The notes below the pieces were generated by a model. That model was not told where the DNA came from. It saw only the letters and a list, made by a program, of their open reading frames with translations, and ran no database searches. A stretch of DNA of 64,000 bases from Capillidium heterosporum. Taxonomy: Eukaryota; Entomophthoromycota; Entomophthoromycetes; Entomophthorales; Capillidiaceae. The translations under genes and the position numbers were made by a program. Positions 46,807-57,045 of the stretch are shown piece after piece; position 1 is the first letter of the stretch; every line of letters begins with the position of its first letter. The stretch spans positions 806,001 through 870,000 of the forward strand of contig WBMQ01000012.1 of NCBI GenBank assembly GCA_016630905.1, written 5' to 3'.

Positions 46807-47840
46807 GGCTATTTCCGCTTCAAGTTTGTATTTACAGCTTGTAATTAATATTAATCTTTTTGTGTTGGGTGTCGATTACTCTTTTGCCTTACTCTTGATC
46901 GGCTTTCTCAGTTCTTCTAAATCTAAAGGAGATGGCTGAAATTTGGAGTTTATTTATTTGGGTAGAGAACTTTATAATTTAAGCTTCCTTCCAATCAATG
47001 TTTCTAAAATTGAGCCTATAGTCGTTCTTATATGTCAATTCAAGTAACTATTCAGAAATGTGTAGAAGTTTCAATGAAAACTATGTGAACGTGAAAATAT
47101 AGTGTAGAAAAGTATGAAACTGGGGTAAAGTAGCGTGAATACTGCAGAGGATTAGTTCAATAATAGTAAAAGGTGTCTTTGGCGGTGAGTGTATCAAGAT
47201 AAAACCTTTAATTAACAAAAATAGGATACAGCTATCTTTTTTTACAAGTATTATATACACAATAGCTAACCATTTTAACTATAATACTAAGTATATTTAT
47301 ATATGATTTTTGATATTACCAAGCTGTATTAACGCTTTTGAGACAAAATTTTTAATAAACGATATATTCAAATCAGTTAATATGTAACTGAACTTTACTA
47401 TTTAAATATATGCATATATATTATATAGGCTAACTTTAAAGTAATGGAAGCTAATATATAACGACAGAAATATAAAGAACATGTGTTTATTTAATAGCAT
47501 ACATTTGTCAGTATTAAATTCTTTGCAATCATCTATCAAATCCAGGTATAAATATTAGTACAACTCAAACATCTACTACCAACTCACAATTCAAATGTAG
47601 TTGACAATGACACCCGGCTATAGTGCTTGAGTCAATTCAATTAACTCGGTAAAGGTATTTGAGATATTGGGGAACTGTAACTTTAAAAAACATATATATG
47701 CGTTTCAAATACCTTCTCTAACCATATTTTAATTTTGAAACTATAAATGTAATTCAAAGCTACTATATGCTATTAATATAGTAAATTCAACTTTACCCTT
47801 TTATAGCCGATAGATCTAAATATTAAGCCAGGCCAACTTA
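46807..47840. other. Intergenic region
   Basis: Mostly AT-rich. On the minus strand at about 46870-46935 an acceptor-like TTTCAG precedes PSPLDLEELRKPIKSKAKE and a stop. This could be the last exon of an unseen small gene, but no upstream exon was found. Confidence 0.35.
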
Positions 47841-49047
47841 TCAATTTAATTTGTAACCAACTTGAATACTTGGTCTGAGACTTAAAGAAATTAATATGAG
47901 GTAGGGTAAATTGACAGTACATAAACCTAGCCGACCTTTCCAATCTACCGACTCTTCATCAGAACTATTTAAATAAAGTACCAAGGTTTGAATTTTTGAT
48001 AGACATATCAATAAGCATTTTGTAAAATGTAAAGGAACCCTTTCGAAGTTGTTAAAATAGAGATTGTGGATAAAGTATATTGATTTTAACTCATAGAACC
48101 AATCATCCAAAATACCTTCACTATATTTGAATCGAATAAATCTTCTAAAGCGAAGTTCAAAATCTTGGGATCGTAAGCCCTCAACTGGGATATTGACTAA
48201 AAATAGATCGATAATATACTCAAGGCAGCTATAGGTAAAGTACTGATATGCTATAATACAGGAAAGATTTTGGCTAATTAGGGCCAAAGTCGAAAGTTTT
48301 TAAGGGTAGTTTCGTTCTCAGAAACTATACTATAGTTGTATGATCTTGATCTGAGATATTTTATTAATGGAAAGCTAGCTTTACTTTGTAAAATTAGATT
48401 GGTTAGGTTGAGATTTACCCTAAGTTCTAGACATCTAGTGTTTGAAAAGATAAGTGCCATTGCAACAGTAGTAGTTTCTATATGATAATCTAAATACAAT
48501 CTTTTTAGGTTGAGAAACATCTCTGAAATGATAAACAGTTGGTTAAAGTTAGACTTCCCAGGTTAATAGTTAGACAAGTGAGCTTGAGGTATCTTATGAT
48601 AGTAAATGAGTTGGTATTTGGAGATAAACTCTTGCAGTTCAACAATATTAAATAGGCATTTATCCAAGATCGAACTATAATCTTTAAACTCATAGTGGAA
48701 ACTCAACCCTAGATTTATAACTGTCTATATATGTTGTACCAATCCCGCTACAAGTAGTGGATCATACTTTTCAATATAAAACCGTACCTGTTTCAAACAG
48801 GAGATGTCTAAACTGAAAATATGACTGCGGATCTTAAGATAAAAATCCCTAAACAGATGTAACTTCTTTAAAAAGACTTTATTCTATGAATTCAGGCATT
48901 AGATATGCTCTAGCAGTTGCTATAGTATATCTGTAGTTCAGTAACCGACTTGATCTGCTTGGATAAGAGTTGAAAATCAATATACCTTTTGTACCTTAGG
49001 CTCTGGAAGATTGTTTTCAATTGCTTGTAAGGTAGTTGATCTAACAT
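47841..49047 (-). pseudogene. F-box/LRR pseudogene (subfamily B)
   Basis: Near full-length decayed copy of 35956-37218. The start at 49047 reads MLDQLPYKQLKTIFQSL, then YIDFQLLSKQIKSVTELQ, closely following the intact gene's first 40 residues. Later segments read NLKRLYLDYHIE and, in another frame, ILDDWFYELKSIYFIHNLYF, PLHFTKCLLICLSKIQTLVL, then CTVNLPYLILISL and a stop at 47841. Several stops and frame changes interrupt it. Confidence 0.8.
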
Positions 49048-49094
49048 GCTTTGTAAAGATAAGTTTAAAGTAGCTTGCTTGAGGATCTTATATA

Positions 49095-49347
49095 CTAATG
49101 GAATGCTTTTAATAGGCTATGTGACTTATACTTAGTCATACTTTTAGCTACAAGTACAATCTTTGGGTAGAGCAGGTGAAAGAAGGGGAACACGATTTCG
49201 ACTGATATTTTAGAGGTACTGTGCACTCTAAATACTAAATATTTGGCAGGATTTTTAACTATATAACTATATATTAAGCTGCTTATATTCAGTTGAGAAT
49301 CTAACCTTGCTAAACCTTTCAAACTCTTCTACTGCCAGCTCCTCCAT
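49095..49347 (-). other. Unrecognised short coding-like segment
   Basis: An ATG at 49347 begins MEELAVEEFERFSK. Further along, in an overlapping frame, the sequence reads KYLVFRVHSTSKISVEIVF, then PFFHLLYPKIVLVAKSM. It looks like natural protein sequence but there is no consistent gene model and no family was recognised. It is probably a remnant, lying just upstream of the F-box pseudogene. Confidence 0.25.
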
Positions 49348-49993
49348 TCCGAAATAGAGAACCTTTTTGAATTATAACTTTTCTATATACTTCTAATATA
49401 AATATTACATTCTATACTGCTAAATTTAGAAATTGTATCTAACTCTTTGAATATGTAGCTAATAAAGTTGGTTTGATTATATAAAGTTTATATGATTCAA
49501 ATCCATCAATCTTTGCAATTTTTGAAACCTTTATTCACTAATAGATGGAACGATTCTATAGCTGCTATAAAAAGTATATGTTAAAATATAAAGGTATAAC
49601 GTCATGGTTCAAAGTTTATTGGATATTTGTAGTCCTAAAGGTGAGGATTATAGGATAGTCATTAGACATACTATCTCATATCAATATATGAAGCGATAAA
49701 TAGATCTATCTAGTATGGAATTCGAACTATATGCTTAAATTTTAATATCAGTATAAGTAGGTGGGTTTGCAAAATAAAAATAGTTGATTATCTAATCCTA
49801 CATTTTCAGAAAAAGAAATCAACTAGATAAAGCATTAGTATGGATTTTATTGCTTTACTTTTCAATATAAATAATTAATATACAAAAGCGGACTGTGGTA
49901 GAAATACCTACAATCTACTTATCTAAAATCTTTGGACTCGGAGACATTACTGTAGGATGGGTTGTACCTCATCCCAGACCTTTTGGCTTAGTA
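49348..49993. other. Intergenic region
   Basis: AT-rich; nothing recognised. Confidence 0.45.
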
Positions 49994-51109
49994 CTAGATA
50001 TTGAAGCAAAGATGCTCTCTATCAAATCGATCTTTACGGTTAGTTAACGGAGGCAGTTGATATCTCATATTTATCAACATACGGAATTCCATTTTATTCA
50101 CATTCAAGCAAGGTAGCCCCTCAAATATGGTGAGCCCATGCTTTAACTGTATCTCACAGGCTATAGTGTTAGCGTTAGTAGTCCCGGAAGTGCTAAACTT
50201 GAGACCATAAAAGTCTTGAGCGACGAAGTCGGGACCTAAAACTTACATCTTGGCTATGTAGTGGTAAGGTCGACGTTGAATGGTGTTCAGTAGGATAGGG
50301 GAATTGAGAGTGATGTTGGATACTTTGAACTTATCGATGTGGGAGTCATCGGCAAGGTAAAGTTGAGGATCGTTAGCAGGTAAGATATAGAGCCGGTTGG
50401 AATATATGTATAAAGAGTAGAGGGGTGGGTTTGGTAGTGTCTGTTCGAAGTTAATCCGATAGGCTGTGCATAGGTCCTTGACGATGTGTATCCCAATTTT
50501 GAACATCCTATGTAATAAAAAGAAAGAAAATGTCATGGAACCTATGCTTATTTCACTTGTTATCTACTTCAGCTTTTTATTGATCTTGTTGTGTTGGCCT
50601 ATAATAGCTGTGTTTTAGTAGAAGTGTAACTTTTGTTGTAGCATGAAAGTGATCTTCTTGTAGGAGTTGCATCTGTTGGCTTCATCTTTCAACTTCTGTT
50701 GAAGTTCACTTGGGATGAACTCGTTCTCCTTATTTTTATTGGAATCACAATGTTGAAGTTGGAGTTATGTTGTGCTTCTTCGGTCTTTACCCACCACCTA
50801 AGTATCGAGAGATCTTGGCTTGTTTTATAGTCGCATTTGGATTGGATACTATATTTCTTAGAGTAGAGCTGGGTCTTGTAAACAGACTTTTCATTCAATA
50901 GATCTTCAAATGCTTTACTCACTTGGACTAAGCTCTCGCTTGACTTTTGGAAGTATGTGCTTCACCTGAACTTTTCATCGATCTTATGTTGCTACTGGTG
51001 GAACTCATTTCTTAAATTTCACATCCTTCTTTAAAGCTAAATAAGTCTTCTTTAGTTTCAGCTTCTTGAATTGGTGGTTACGATCTAAATTGAGTTGGAG
51101 TTGATCCAT
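49994..51109 (-). pseudogene. Pseudogene of an unrecognised coiled-coil protein
   Basis: Reading from an ATG at 51109 the minus strand gives a basic helix (QFKKLKLKKTYLALKKDVKF), then stops. Later come FEDLLNEKSVYKTQLYSKKY, a coiled-coil-like NEFIPSELQQKLKDEA in a shifted frame, and an exon starting after ATTACATAG with FKIGIHIVKDLCTAYRINFE and LYSLYIYSNRLYILPAND. An in-frame TAA at 50243-50245 separates this from GPDFVAQDFYGLKFSTSGTT and KHGLTIFEGLPCLNVNKMEF, which continues in the same frame to a stop at 49994-49996. The pattern of good protein sequence broken by stops indicates a dead gene. I do not recognise the family. Confidence 0.45.
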
Positions 51110-53047
51110 TACTATATTAGAATCGTACTCATTGGAAACTAGGTAAACTATTTGACTTATAAAAATGTGAATTTACCAGCTATATCGGAAAAAGCAGGGT
51201 TACTTTTGATATTTATCTGTATTTGTATACATAGATATACTGCCTGATGTTTATAATATACAAAGATTTAGTTCATTAAGGGCTACTTTCACATATTTTG
51301 TTGATGACAAAAAGTGGTTAATGAACTGAGCTTGGATGAAATTGCTTCAGAAATAAACTTGGTTTTCAATCAAAAGTTGTGTTCAAACAGTTAAAATTTC
51401 AAAATCAATGGCTAACCATGCCAATTTAATGTACTATTTTTATAACTTAAACTACGAGAAAACTTTGCTTTAATTTGGAACATTTAGTATTGTAGTCTTT
51501 ATAGGAATGTAGAAAGGCAATTTTTGCACTCTATCTTACTTTTACTCTTTAACTCTAAGGTAGGAAGTAGTACTGAATATGAAAATGTATAGATTTCTAG
51601 TAATTCTTCCCATTATTACTTACCTTTTAAAAGTATATCACAAAGGCCCAATATTCAGAATACCGGCTATCTCTATTCTAAGAACAAGCCTACAAGCATC
51701 TTGATTGCAAAAGCTAGTTCACTCTATGTAAGCTGCAAACTTTCATGACATGGGTATCTTTAGTCAGCATTTTATTCCTTCAAATATGCTTTGTGCATAA
51801 TAAAGAGCTAGTTCAACTGATTCTTCCTATAACTGCATTTCAAAATGAAGCATCGAGTTAAAAATGCATGTTTTTGCAGAGCGATGACTACTAGTTGCCA
51901 AGCTTTTCAACAAAATGCAGAAGGGGGCTTGAATAATATAGTACGAAGACCAAGAGAATAAAAGTTTATAGTGTCAGCTATACTATCACTTTAGTTGCCT
52001 TTTCTCATTAAGAATGCCAAAACCATTGCTGCTGGTAGTTACTAGCAAAACTACTTCACTATCTGCTGTTGATTAGTAATACCAACATATGCTGGTTGAA
52101 AAGGAGAGTACCGACAATGCCAATATATAGGGAAACCACCATACTTGTCTATAACTATAACTTTTTGCAAAATATAATCTTTTGAATACTTTATACTGCA
52201 AGGTATGACACCAATTATAGAGATAGAATCTTGAAACTTTGATAAAAATCAATACTAGATTTAGTTTTAGGTCAGCAGGTAAATAGCAAATGTTTGATTC
52301 CCTTATTGCAAGATAGCAGTCCCTAGATATCCGGCTTAACGGAGCTATGTAACCGGACGAATAAATAATGAATTCGGCGTCCTATAGAGTTTTTGCCCAC
52401 GTATCTATATTTCTTAATAAGATGTAATGGGTCATGGTCGGAATAAGGCTACAAAGAGCACAGTAGCCAGGTAAAAACATACTGCTTCAAACGGAATACA
52501 AACTGTAGAATATGATGGCAGTCACTTATATCAGATTGGTCACTATACCTGCTTTTGAAAATTTAGTATAGGATACCTGGCCAATGAACTCACTACCTAA
52601 AGCTACATATATGGAAGCTTTTTAGTAATAAATCCGAAAGGTTTAGGCTGCTTGCTTTGTCGCATAAAACTTCTATTGAATCAAACTTTGTCTCGATAAA
52701 AACAGACAATCTTTCCAAGTGGGATCAAATAAACTCCAGCTTTAAAATTGAACATGGTGAGAATAACTAAATCCCTATCAATTCCCAAAGTTTTGGAAAT
52801 CTATTTAGTCAAGTTCCAATAAGCTTTGACAAGTCCACCAACCATCCATTCAGGAATAGCCAACCGGTTCCATCATAAGGAGGATATTTTATCCAAGACG
52901 TACAATCTACGAAGCCTAGAATACCACACCCTCAAAATAGGTAAAAAGCAGAAATATCCAGATAACCCGCCCATTCATCAGTCCGTCCAGTTTTTCAAAT
53001 TGAAAGCGATTTCCTTCAGTTTTCTCCTGAAGATTAGAATCTATTTT
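51110..53047. other. Intergenic region
   Basis: 1.9 kb upstream of the bZIP gene. A 74-codon frame at 52826-53050 has no recognisable feature and overlaps the likely distal promoter; treated as chance. Nothing else seen. Confidence 0.45.
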
Positions 53048-53054
53048 TGACTCA
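53048..53054 (+). promoter_or_regulatory. TGACTCA element upstream of the bZIP gene (possible autoregulatory site)
   Basis: A perfect Gcn4/Cpc1 core 391 bases before the bZIP ATG and about 170 bases before the first leader uORF. Neurospora cpc-1 carries such a site in its own promoter. The function here is inferred. Confidence 0.45.
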
Positions 53055-53224
53055 AATTATTGATCAAAGTAACGAATAGGACGTAGGCATGTTTGCATAT
53101 AATTTGCTACTAAAAATAACTAGAAAGAAATTTAAGGATTTAAACTGAATTCCAGCCAAATGTAAACTTCCTTCCTTTCCAACGCTACCTTAACATTTAC
53201 CTCAATTTACGATATATTATCAAC

Positions 53225-53236
53225 ATGAACTGCTAA
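53225..53236 (+). promoter_or_regulatory. uORF1 of the bZIP leader: Met-Asn-Cys-stop
   Basis: ATG AAC TGC TAA, a three-codon upstream ORF followed by AT-rich sequence. Yeast GCN4 uORF1 is also three codons and also ends Cys-TAA (Met-Ala-Cys). That element permits ribosomes to stay bound and reinitiate downstream. The similarity in length, last codon and stop is striking but may be coincidence. Confidence 0.5.
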
Positions 53237-53305
53237 TTAGCTTTACGCTTTTTTAAAACGAACAACTAAGACACCCCCCGGTTTCTTTACCCTTTTACCT
53301 TTACA

Positions 53306-53314
53306 ATGTTATAA
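53306..53314 (+). promoter_or_regulatory. uORF2 of the bZIP leader: Met-Leu-stop
   Basis: ATG TTA TAA, a two-codon upstream ORF between uORF1 and uORF3. It adds to the short reading frames in the leader. Confidence 0.4.
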
Positions 53315-53364
53315 CTGCGATTACCTTACCGACACTTTTTAGTGCCTTTCTTGATTTATCAAAA

Positions 53365-53415
53365 ATGTCTGCCACCATGGCCTCCCCAACGCTTACTATA
53401 CAACAAGTCTACTAG
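53365..53415 (+). promoter_or_regulatory. uORF3 of the bZIP leader, 16 codons
   Basis: It encodes MSATMASPTLTIQQVY and ends with TAG 29 bases before the main ATG. Both its ATGs sit in strong contexts: AAAAATGTC, and GCCACCATGG at the internal Met (53377). Such a strong, late uORF would block most initiation at the bZIP start unless bypassed, as the inhibitory uORFs of GCN4 and cpc-1 do. Confidence 0.55.
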
Positions 53416-53444
53416 ACCAATACACCAATTATCAACTTTTTACT

Positions 53445-54278
53445 ATGTCATCCAAATCTGTACCCATGTTTGAACCCACCAACAACGGATCCCTACACCC
53501 CTACCTCATGAACCAATTGAAGCTGGCCGAGCTCGTCAACTATGCCAACTTGGCTTCCCAGTCGTCCCCTCCCTTGGCCGTCCACAACAGCTACTTTATG
53601 CCCGGCTCCAATCCTAGCCCTCCTCACTACGACCTCTCTCCCCAACAGCAGGTCAACGGTCTCGATATGCTTACCCAGGACCCCCGCTTCTTCAATTTGT
53701 CCCCTTTGATGGAGAAAGGTGAAGTCCCTTCGACCCCGGCCTTCTATGAGCCCTTGCTTTTCAACAACCCTTCCATCACTATCCCCAGCTCTACCTACTC
53801 CTCCTTCTCCAACTCAGCTGCCTACGCCTCTCAGACCGACGCCAGCACCCTCTTTGACGAGCTGTTCTCCTACCCCTCCGGCTCGGCTTCCCAGGACTCA
53901 GCCCCCATCGTCCAGGAAAGCTCCCCTGCCCCTGTCAAGCCTACCCAGAAGCGTAAGGCCTCCAGTATCAAGGTAGCTTCCTCAGAGCAGGATAACGAGG
54001 AGTCGGACTCCGAACTCTGCCCCGATGACCCCAAAGCCCGCAAGCGTCGTCAGAACACTTTGGCTGCCCGTCGTTCCCGCCAGCGCAAAGCTGACAAGTT
54101 CTCTGAGCTGGAAGCCAAAATCTTGGAACTCGAGAAGCAGAACTCCAAGCTGGAGACTAAGCTCGCCGTCATGGAATCTGAGCTCAAGTCTGAGAAGGAC
54201 AAGTCCAATGAGCACCGTATCCGTGCCTCTAACTTGGAAGCCCAGCTCTTCGAAGCCTTAAAAGCATCTCAGCCCTAA
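53445..54278 (+). CDS. bZIP transcription factor, GCN4/CPC1-like general amino-acid control activator
   Basis: A 277-residue nuclear activator in one exon. The basic region (about residues 195-215: DPKARKRRQNTLAARRSRQRK) has the NTxAARxSRxRK signature of Gcn4/Cpc1. The leucine zipper follows as Leu222, Leu229, Leu236, Met243, with Asn233 as the buried polar residue. A longer helical tail extends to the end, unlike yeast Gcn4, which stops after four heptads. Residues 133-143 (ASTLFDELFSY) look like the acidic-aromatic activation segment. The basic domain predicts binding to TGACTCA; such sites lie before TRP5 and before this gene. Its leader holds at least three short uORFs, suggesting translational induction by starvation through eIF2 phosphorylation. 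The ATG at 53445 is the first giving the long frame. The gene is GC-rich. Confidence 0.85.
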   Translation: MSSKSVPMFEPTNNGSLHPYLMNQLKLAELVNYANLASQSSPPLAVHNSYFMPGSNPSPPHYDLSPQQQVNGLDMLTQDPRFFNLSPLMEKGEVPSTPAFYEPLLFNNPSITIPSSTYSSFSNSAAYASQTDASTLFDELFSYPSGSASQDSAPIVQESSPAPVKPTQKRKASSIKVASSEQDNEESDSELCPDDPKARKRRQNTLAARRSRQRKADKFSELEAKILELEKQNSKLETKLAVMESELKSEKDKSNEHRIRASNLEAQLFEALKASQP

Positions 54279-56066
54279 GCCTACCTTTTTTTTCTTATTC
54301 CCTTCCTTCCCTACCCAAAGCTATATTTCACCTTCTTAAGCAAGCTTATACTCCCCTTCTCATTTTACTTTATCTCCTATCCCCATATCCATATTAAATT
54401 TACTATGCTATAGATCTAACTCTTGGCTTATATTTCAGTTTAGTATGATATCACATTTGTTTTTAAATATCCCACTTTTGTAATTTAATTTTACCAATTT
54501 TTATTAAGGTTTCTGGAAATAAGTGGATGTCAATCGATAGACTGCGCAATTGGCAAGAAATTTAAAAGTTCGAATCTAATTCTAGTTAGATTACATTATA
54601 TGAATATGATAAAGATATAACACTACAGACCACTGCTACCAATATTCATTTACAAAACGATATGCTCTATTTGGATGATTACTTTTAAAACTGGAGGACA
54701 TCAAGCTCAAAATTTTTCATTGGCTGCTAGCAGGTCCATATTTAAAAGGAGTATGATCTATTTTCTAGCTAAAGACAGTACCGTTGAATTCAGCATCTTT
54801 AGTCGTAGATCCACATATGGAAAAACACCTAGCATTTAGATCCCTTCATCTATGATATAGCTTTGGATGCTTTTGAGCAATATTGTTCAGTATGAAGCCA
54901 TTTTCCATCAACTCATAGTATAGTTTATAACTAATCGTGGATATGATGAAAATCCCATACTGGTTCAGTTCAAATCAAATATCCTAATCACTGGGGGATT
55001 GACTAGGCCTGTTGAATGTAAATTCTCTTTTGTATATTAATCTTTTAGCAAAACTAGAAGAAATATATTCCGTTTTCTACTATTAAGTTTGTTCAAAGAA
55101 CTTTCTATAGTGGTGTTAATATACCAAAAGATTCTGTATAGTTACTTCCTCTCATATCCCATAACTAAAGTTTTATAAAAAACACTTGCTCTGATCATTG
55201 CTAGGAATACAAGGAAACTAACCATATTTGTGGTTTCAATGCTTAAATACTTGTGCAATCTTATGGCTTCTTTACAGTCGACACTCTATATCATTTTGAT
55301 GTATCGATGGGAAGATTCTTTAAGAGTGGTATGTTGTAGTGCTTAGTTAACCTTTCGAAACTAGTCTAGATTGGTATTAGGTTGACTGGTTGAATAACTA
55401 TCCTACACATTCTTTGACGGTTGATACAATAAAATATTTTGATATAAAAAATCTTATTCCATAGATCCAAAGCCAATACTTTAGGTTCACATTAAAGTGC
55501 ATTGACCCCTCAAACAGCAAGACATATGTTACAGCTCTCTGGCTATATGACCATCTCTAATTTCAATAGCCTTCCATAAAAAGATGCTAACATCTATATT
55601 GACGACCTCTCGATATTTAGCATAAATTAGTTTTCTTTATACATATTCAGCCCTAGTTAGTTCTTTAGATTTTGAGAGGTAGAGTATCCAACTGATATCT
55701 ATACCTCACATCTAGTTTAAAAGTCTATCACAACTTGTTCATCGCTTAAAAGGAAAGGGTGGGTAAAAGGTGGATCAAATTGACAGTAGCACCAGCAAAA
55801 GATATTAGTAAATGGTAATTCAAAATAAAATACGGTAAATGCTTACTTTACCTTTAGCATAAAGGATAGGGTACAAATATAGGTATAGTAAAATGGTAAA
55901 GGATCTAAAGAAAACTAATATTTAATTATAAGATGGCGGTAATATATATAATATTAGAGACTGATATAGTAGATATCTCTAAAATTTTAAAGTGCGGCGG
56001 TGAAATATAAAGTAGGAAAGGAAAGAATTGCACTACAAGCGACTCTCTACAGTAAAGAAAAGATGC
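54279..56066. other. Intergenic region between convergent bZIP and alternative oxidase genes
   Basis: 1.8 kb, AT-rich, with the weak F-box/LRR remnant at its left end. The segment 55880-56030 is almost pure purine/AT mix. Nothing else recognised. Confidence 0.45.
54523..54870 (+). pseudogene. Weak remnant of an F-box/LRR gene (subfamily B)
   Basis: SIDRLRNWQEI at 54529-54561 matches IVHRLQNWPEL of the intact gene at 35956-37218. The following 300 bases give short LRR-like pieces in changing frames. Heavily decayed. Confidence 0.35.
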
Positions 56067-57045
56067 TTACCAGACTCTCGAAGCCTCCTCCTTAACTTTA
56101 GGCACCGAGGCTTCGGGTTGACTCTGGTTGCTCGTAGTATCTGTTTCCACCATGCCGATATCCGTCCTCAAATCCTCCTTCTTCAGCAGAATCCTATCGG
56201 CGAAATGGTGGTTGGTATCCCTATGTAAAGCTTCATCCGCTCTTATAGCTAAAACGACATCCCGTAGAAGCGCTTTGGAATCCAAGTTCCAGTATTGAAT
56301 GGCAATTTGAGGGGCCGGTATATTTTCGATGTTGCCGTTGTCAATCTCCTTCAAAAAGGAAGTGTAGGAGATGACGGCTTCCTCTTCCAAGTACCCAACT
56401 ACTCTATGAGCAGTTCTGGGGGAAATTATATAGAGAGCAAAGAAACAGTTGTAAAATACACCTTGGACGGCAGTTACCAATAAACGTTCCCACAGCTTGG
56501 GTTCGGAGATACGCATCCAAGTCATCAAATGCATACGTTCGTTCTCAGCTTCATGTAAAAGGTGTGAAATCCACCCTCCATCGTGTTGGATCTTACGGAG
56601 GGATTTGAGGTGTCGTAGGGTACCGCCTACCATTCCAGGTACGGCAGCAACCGTTTCCAACATGACGGCACGATGGACGTACTTTTTGCGGAAGAATAGG
56701 TCAGGTGGGGATACGTAACAGTTTGACAACAGTGAAGGCGATCTTATCACTTAAGGTAGTTGGTTGACGGTGGTAGTTCAAGTTGATGTCCAGTTTCTCC
56801 AATTCGGCACTACTTAACCCGCGTAAAAATTCGTTGCGGATGGGCTGGGGGTGGATGGGTAGTTTCAACTCCTCAGGCATGGTCTGGGTCAAGTTGGACT
56901 TCTCAAAGGTGGGCTTGGAAAATAAAGTCTTACGTTGGCTGAGGTTTAGGGCCGAAAGTTGGTGGTGATAAATCGGGGTAGCTCTTAGGAAGCTACTAGT
57001 TGAAGTAACTTTGGTCAAGTTCTTGAATAGCAGTTGGTTGTTCAT
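56067..57045 (-). CDS. Mitochondrial alternative oxidase, with a one-base frame break
   Basis: Cyanide-resistant ubiquinol oxidase of the inner mitochondrial membrane, a di-iron enzyme that bypasses complexes III and IV. The start ATG at 57045 gives a presequence rich in Ser, Arg, Lys and Leu. The first frame runs through [17 protein letters not shown] to TGA (56703-56701). The family continues with [17 protein letters not shown], which is exactly what the plus-one frame encodes from GAC overlapping that TGA. All iron-ligand motifs are present: [32 protein letters not shown] and [16 protein letters not shown]. Total length is about 325 residues, normal for fungi. The break is an assembly insertion, a real mutation, or plus-one recoding at ACC-TGA-C. 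It has no intron. Confidence 0.93.

Noticed and set aside
47400-47480. TA-rich alternating stretches as a possible origin or matrix element
   Set aside because: Such AT-rich runs are everywhere in the spacers; nothing sets this one apart.
53719-54261. Ser/Pro-rich frames overlapping the bZIP gene in other frames
   Set aside because: Low-complexity products of the bZIP gene's codon bias; the main frame has clear motifs.
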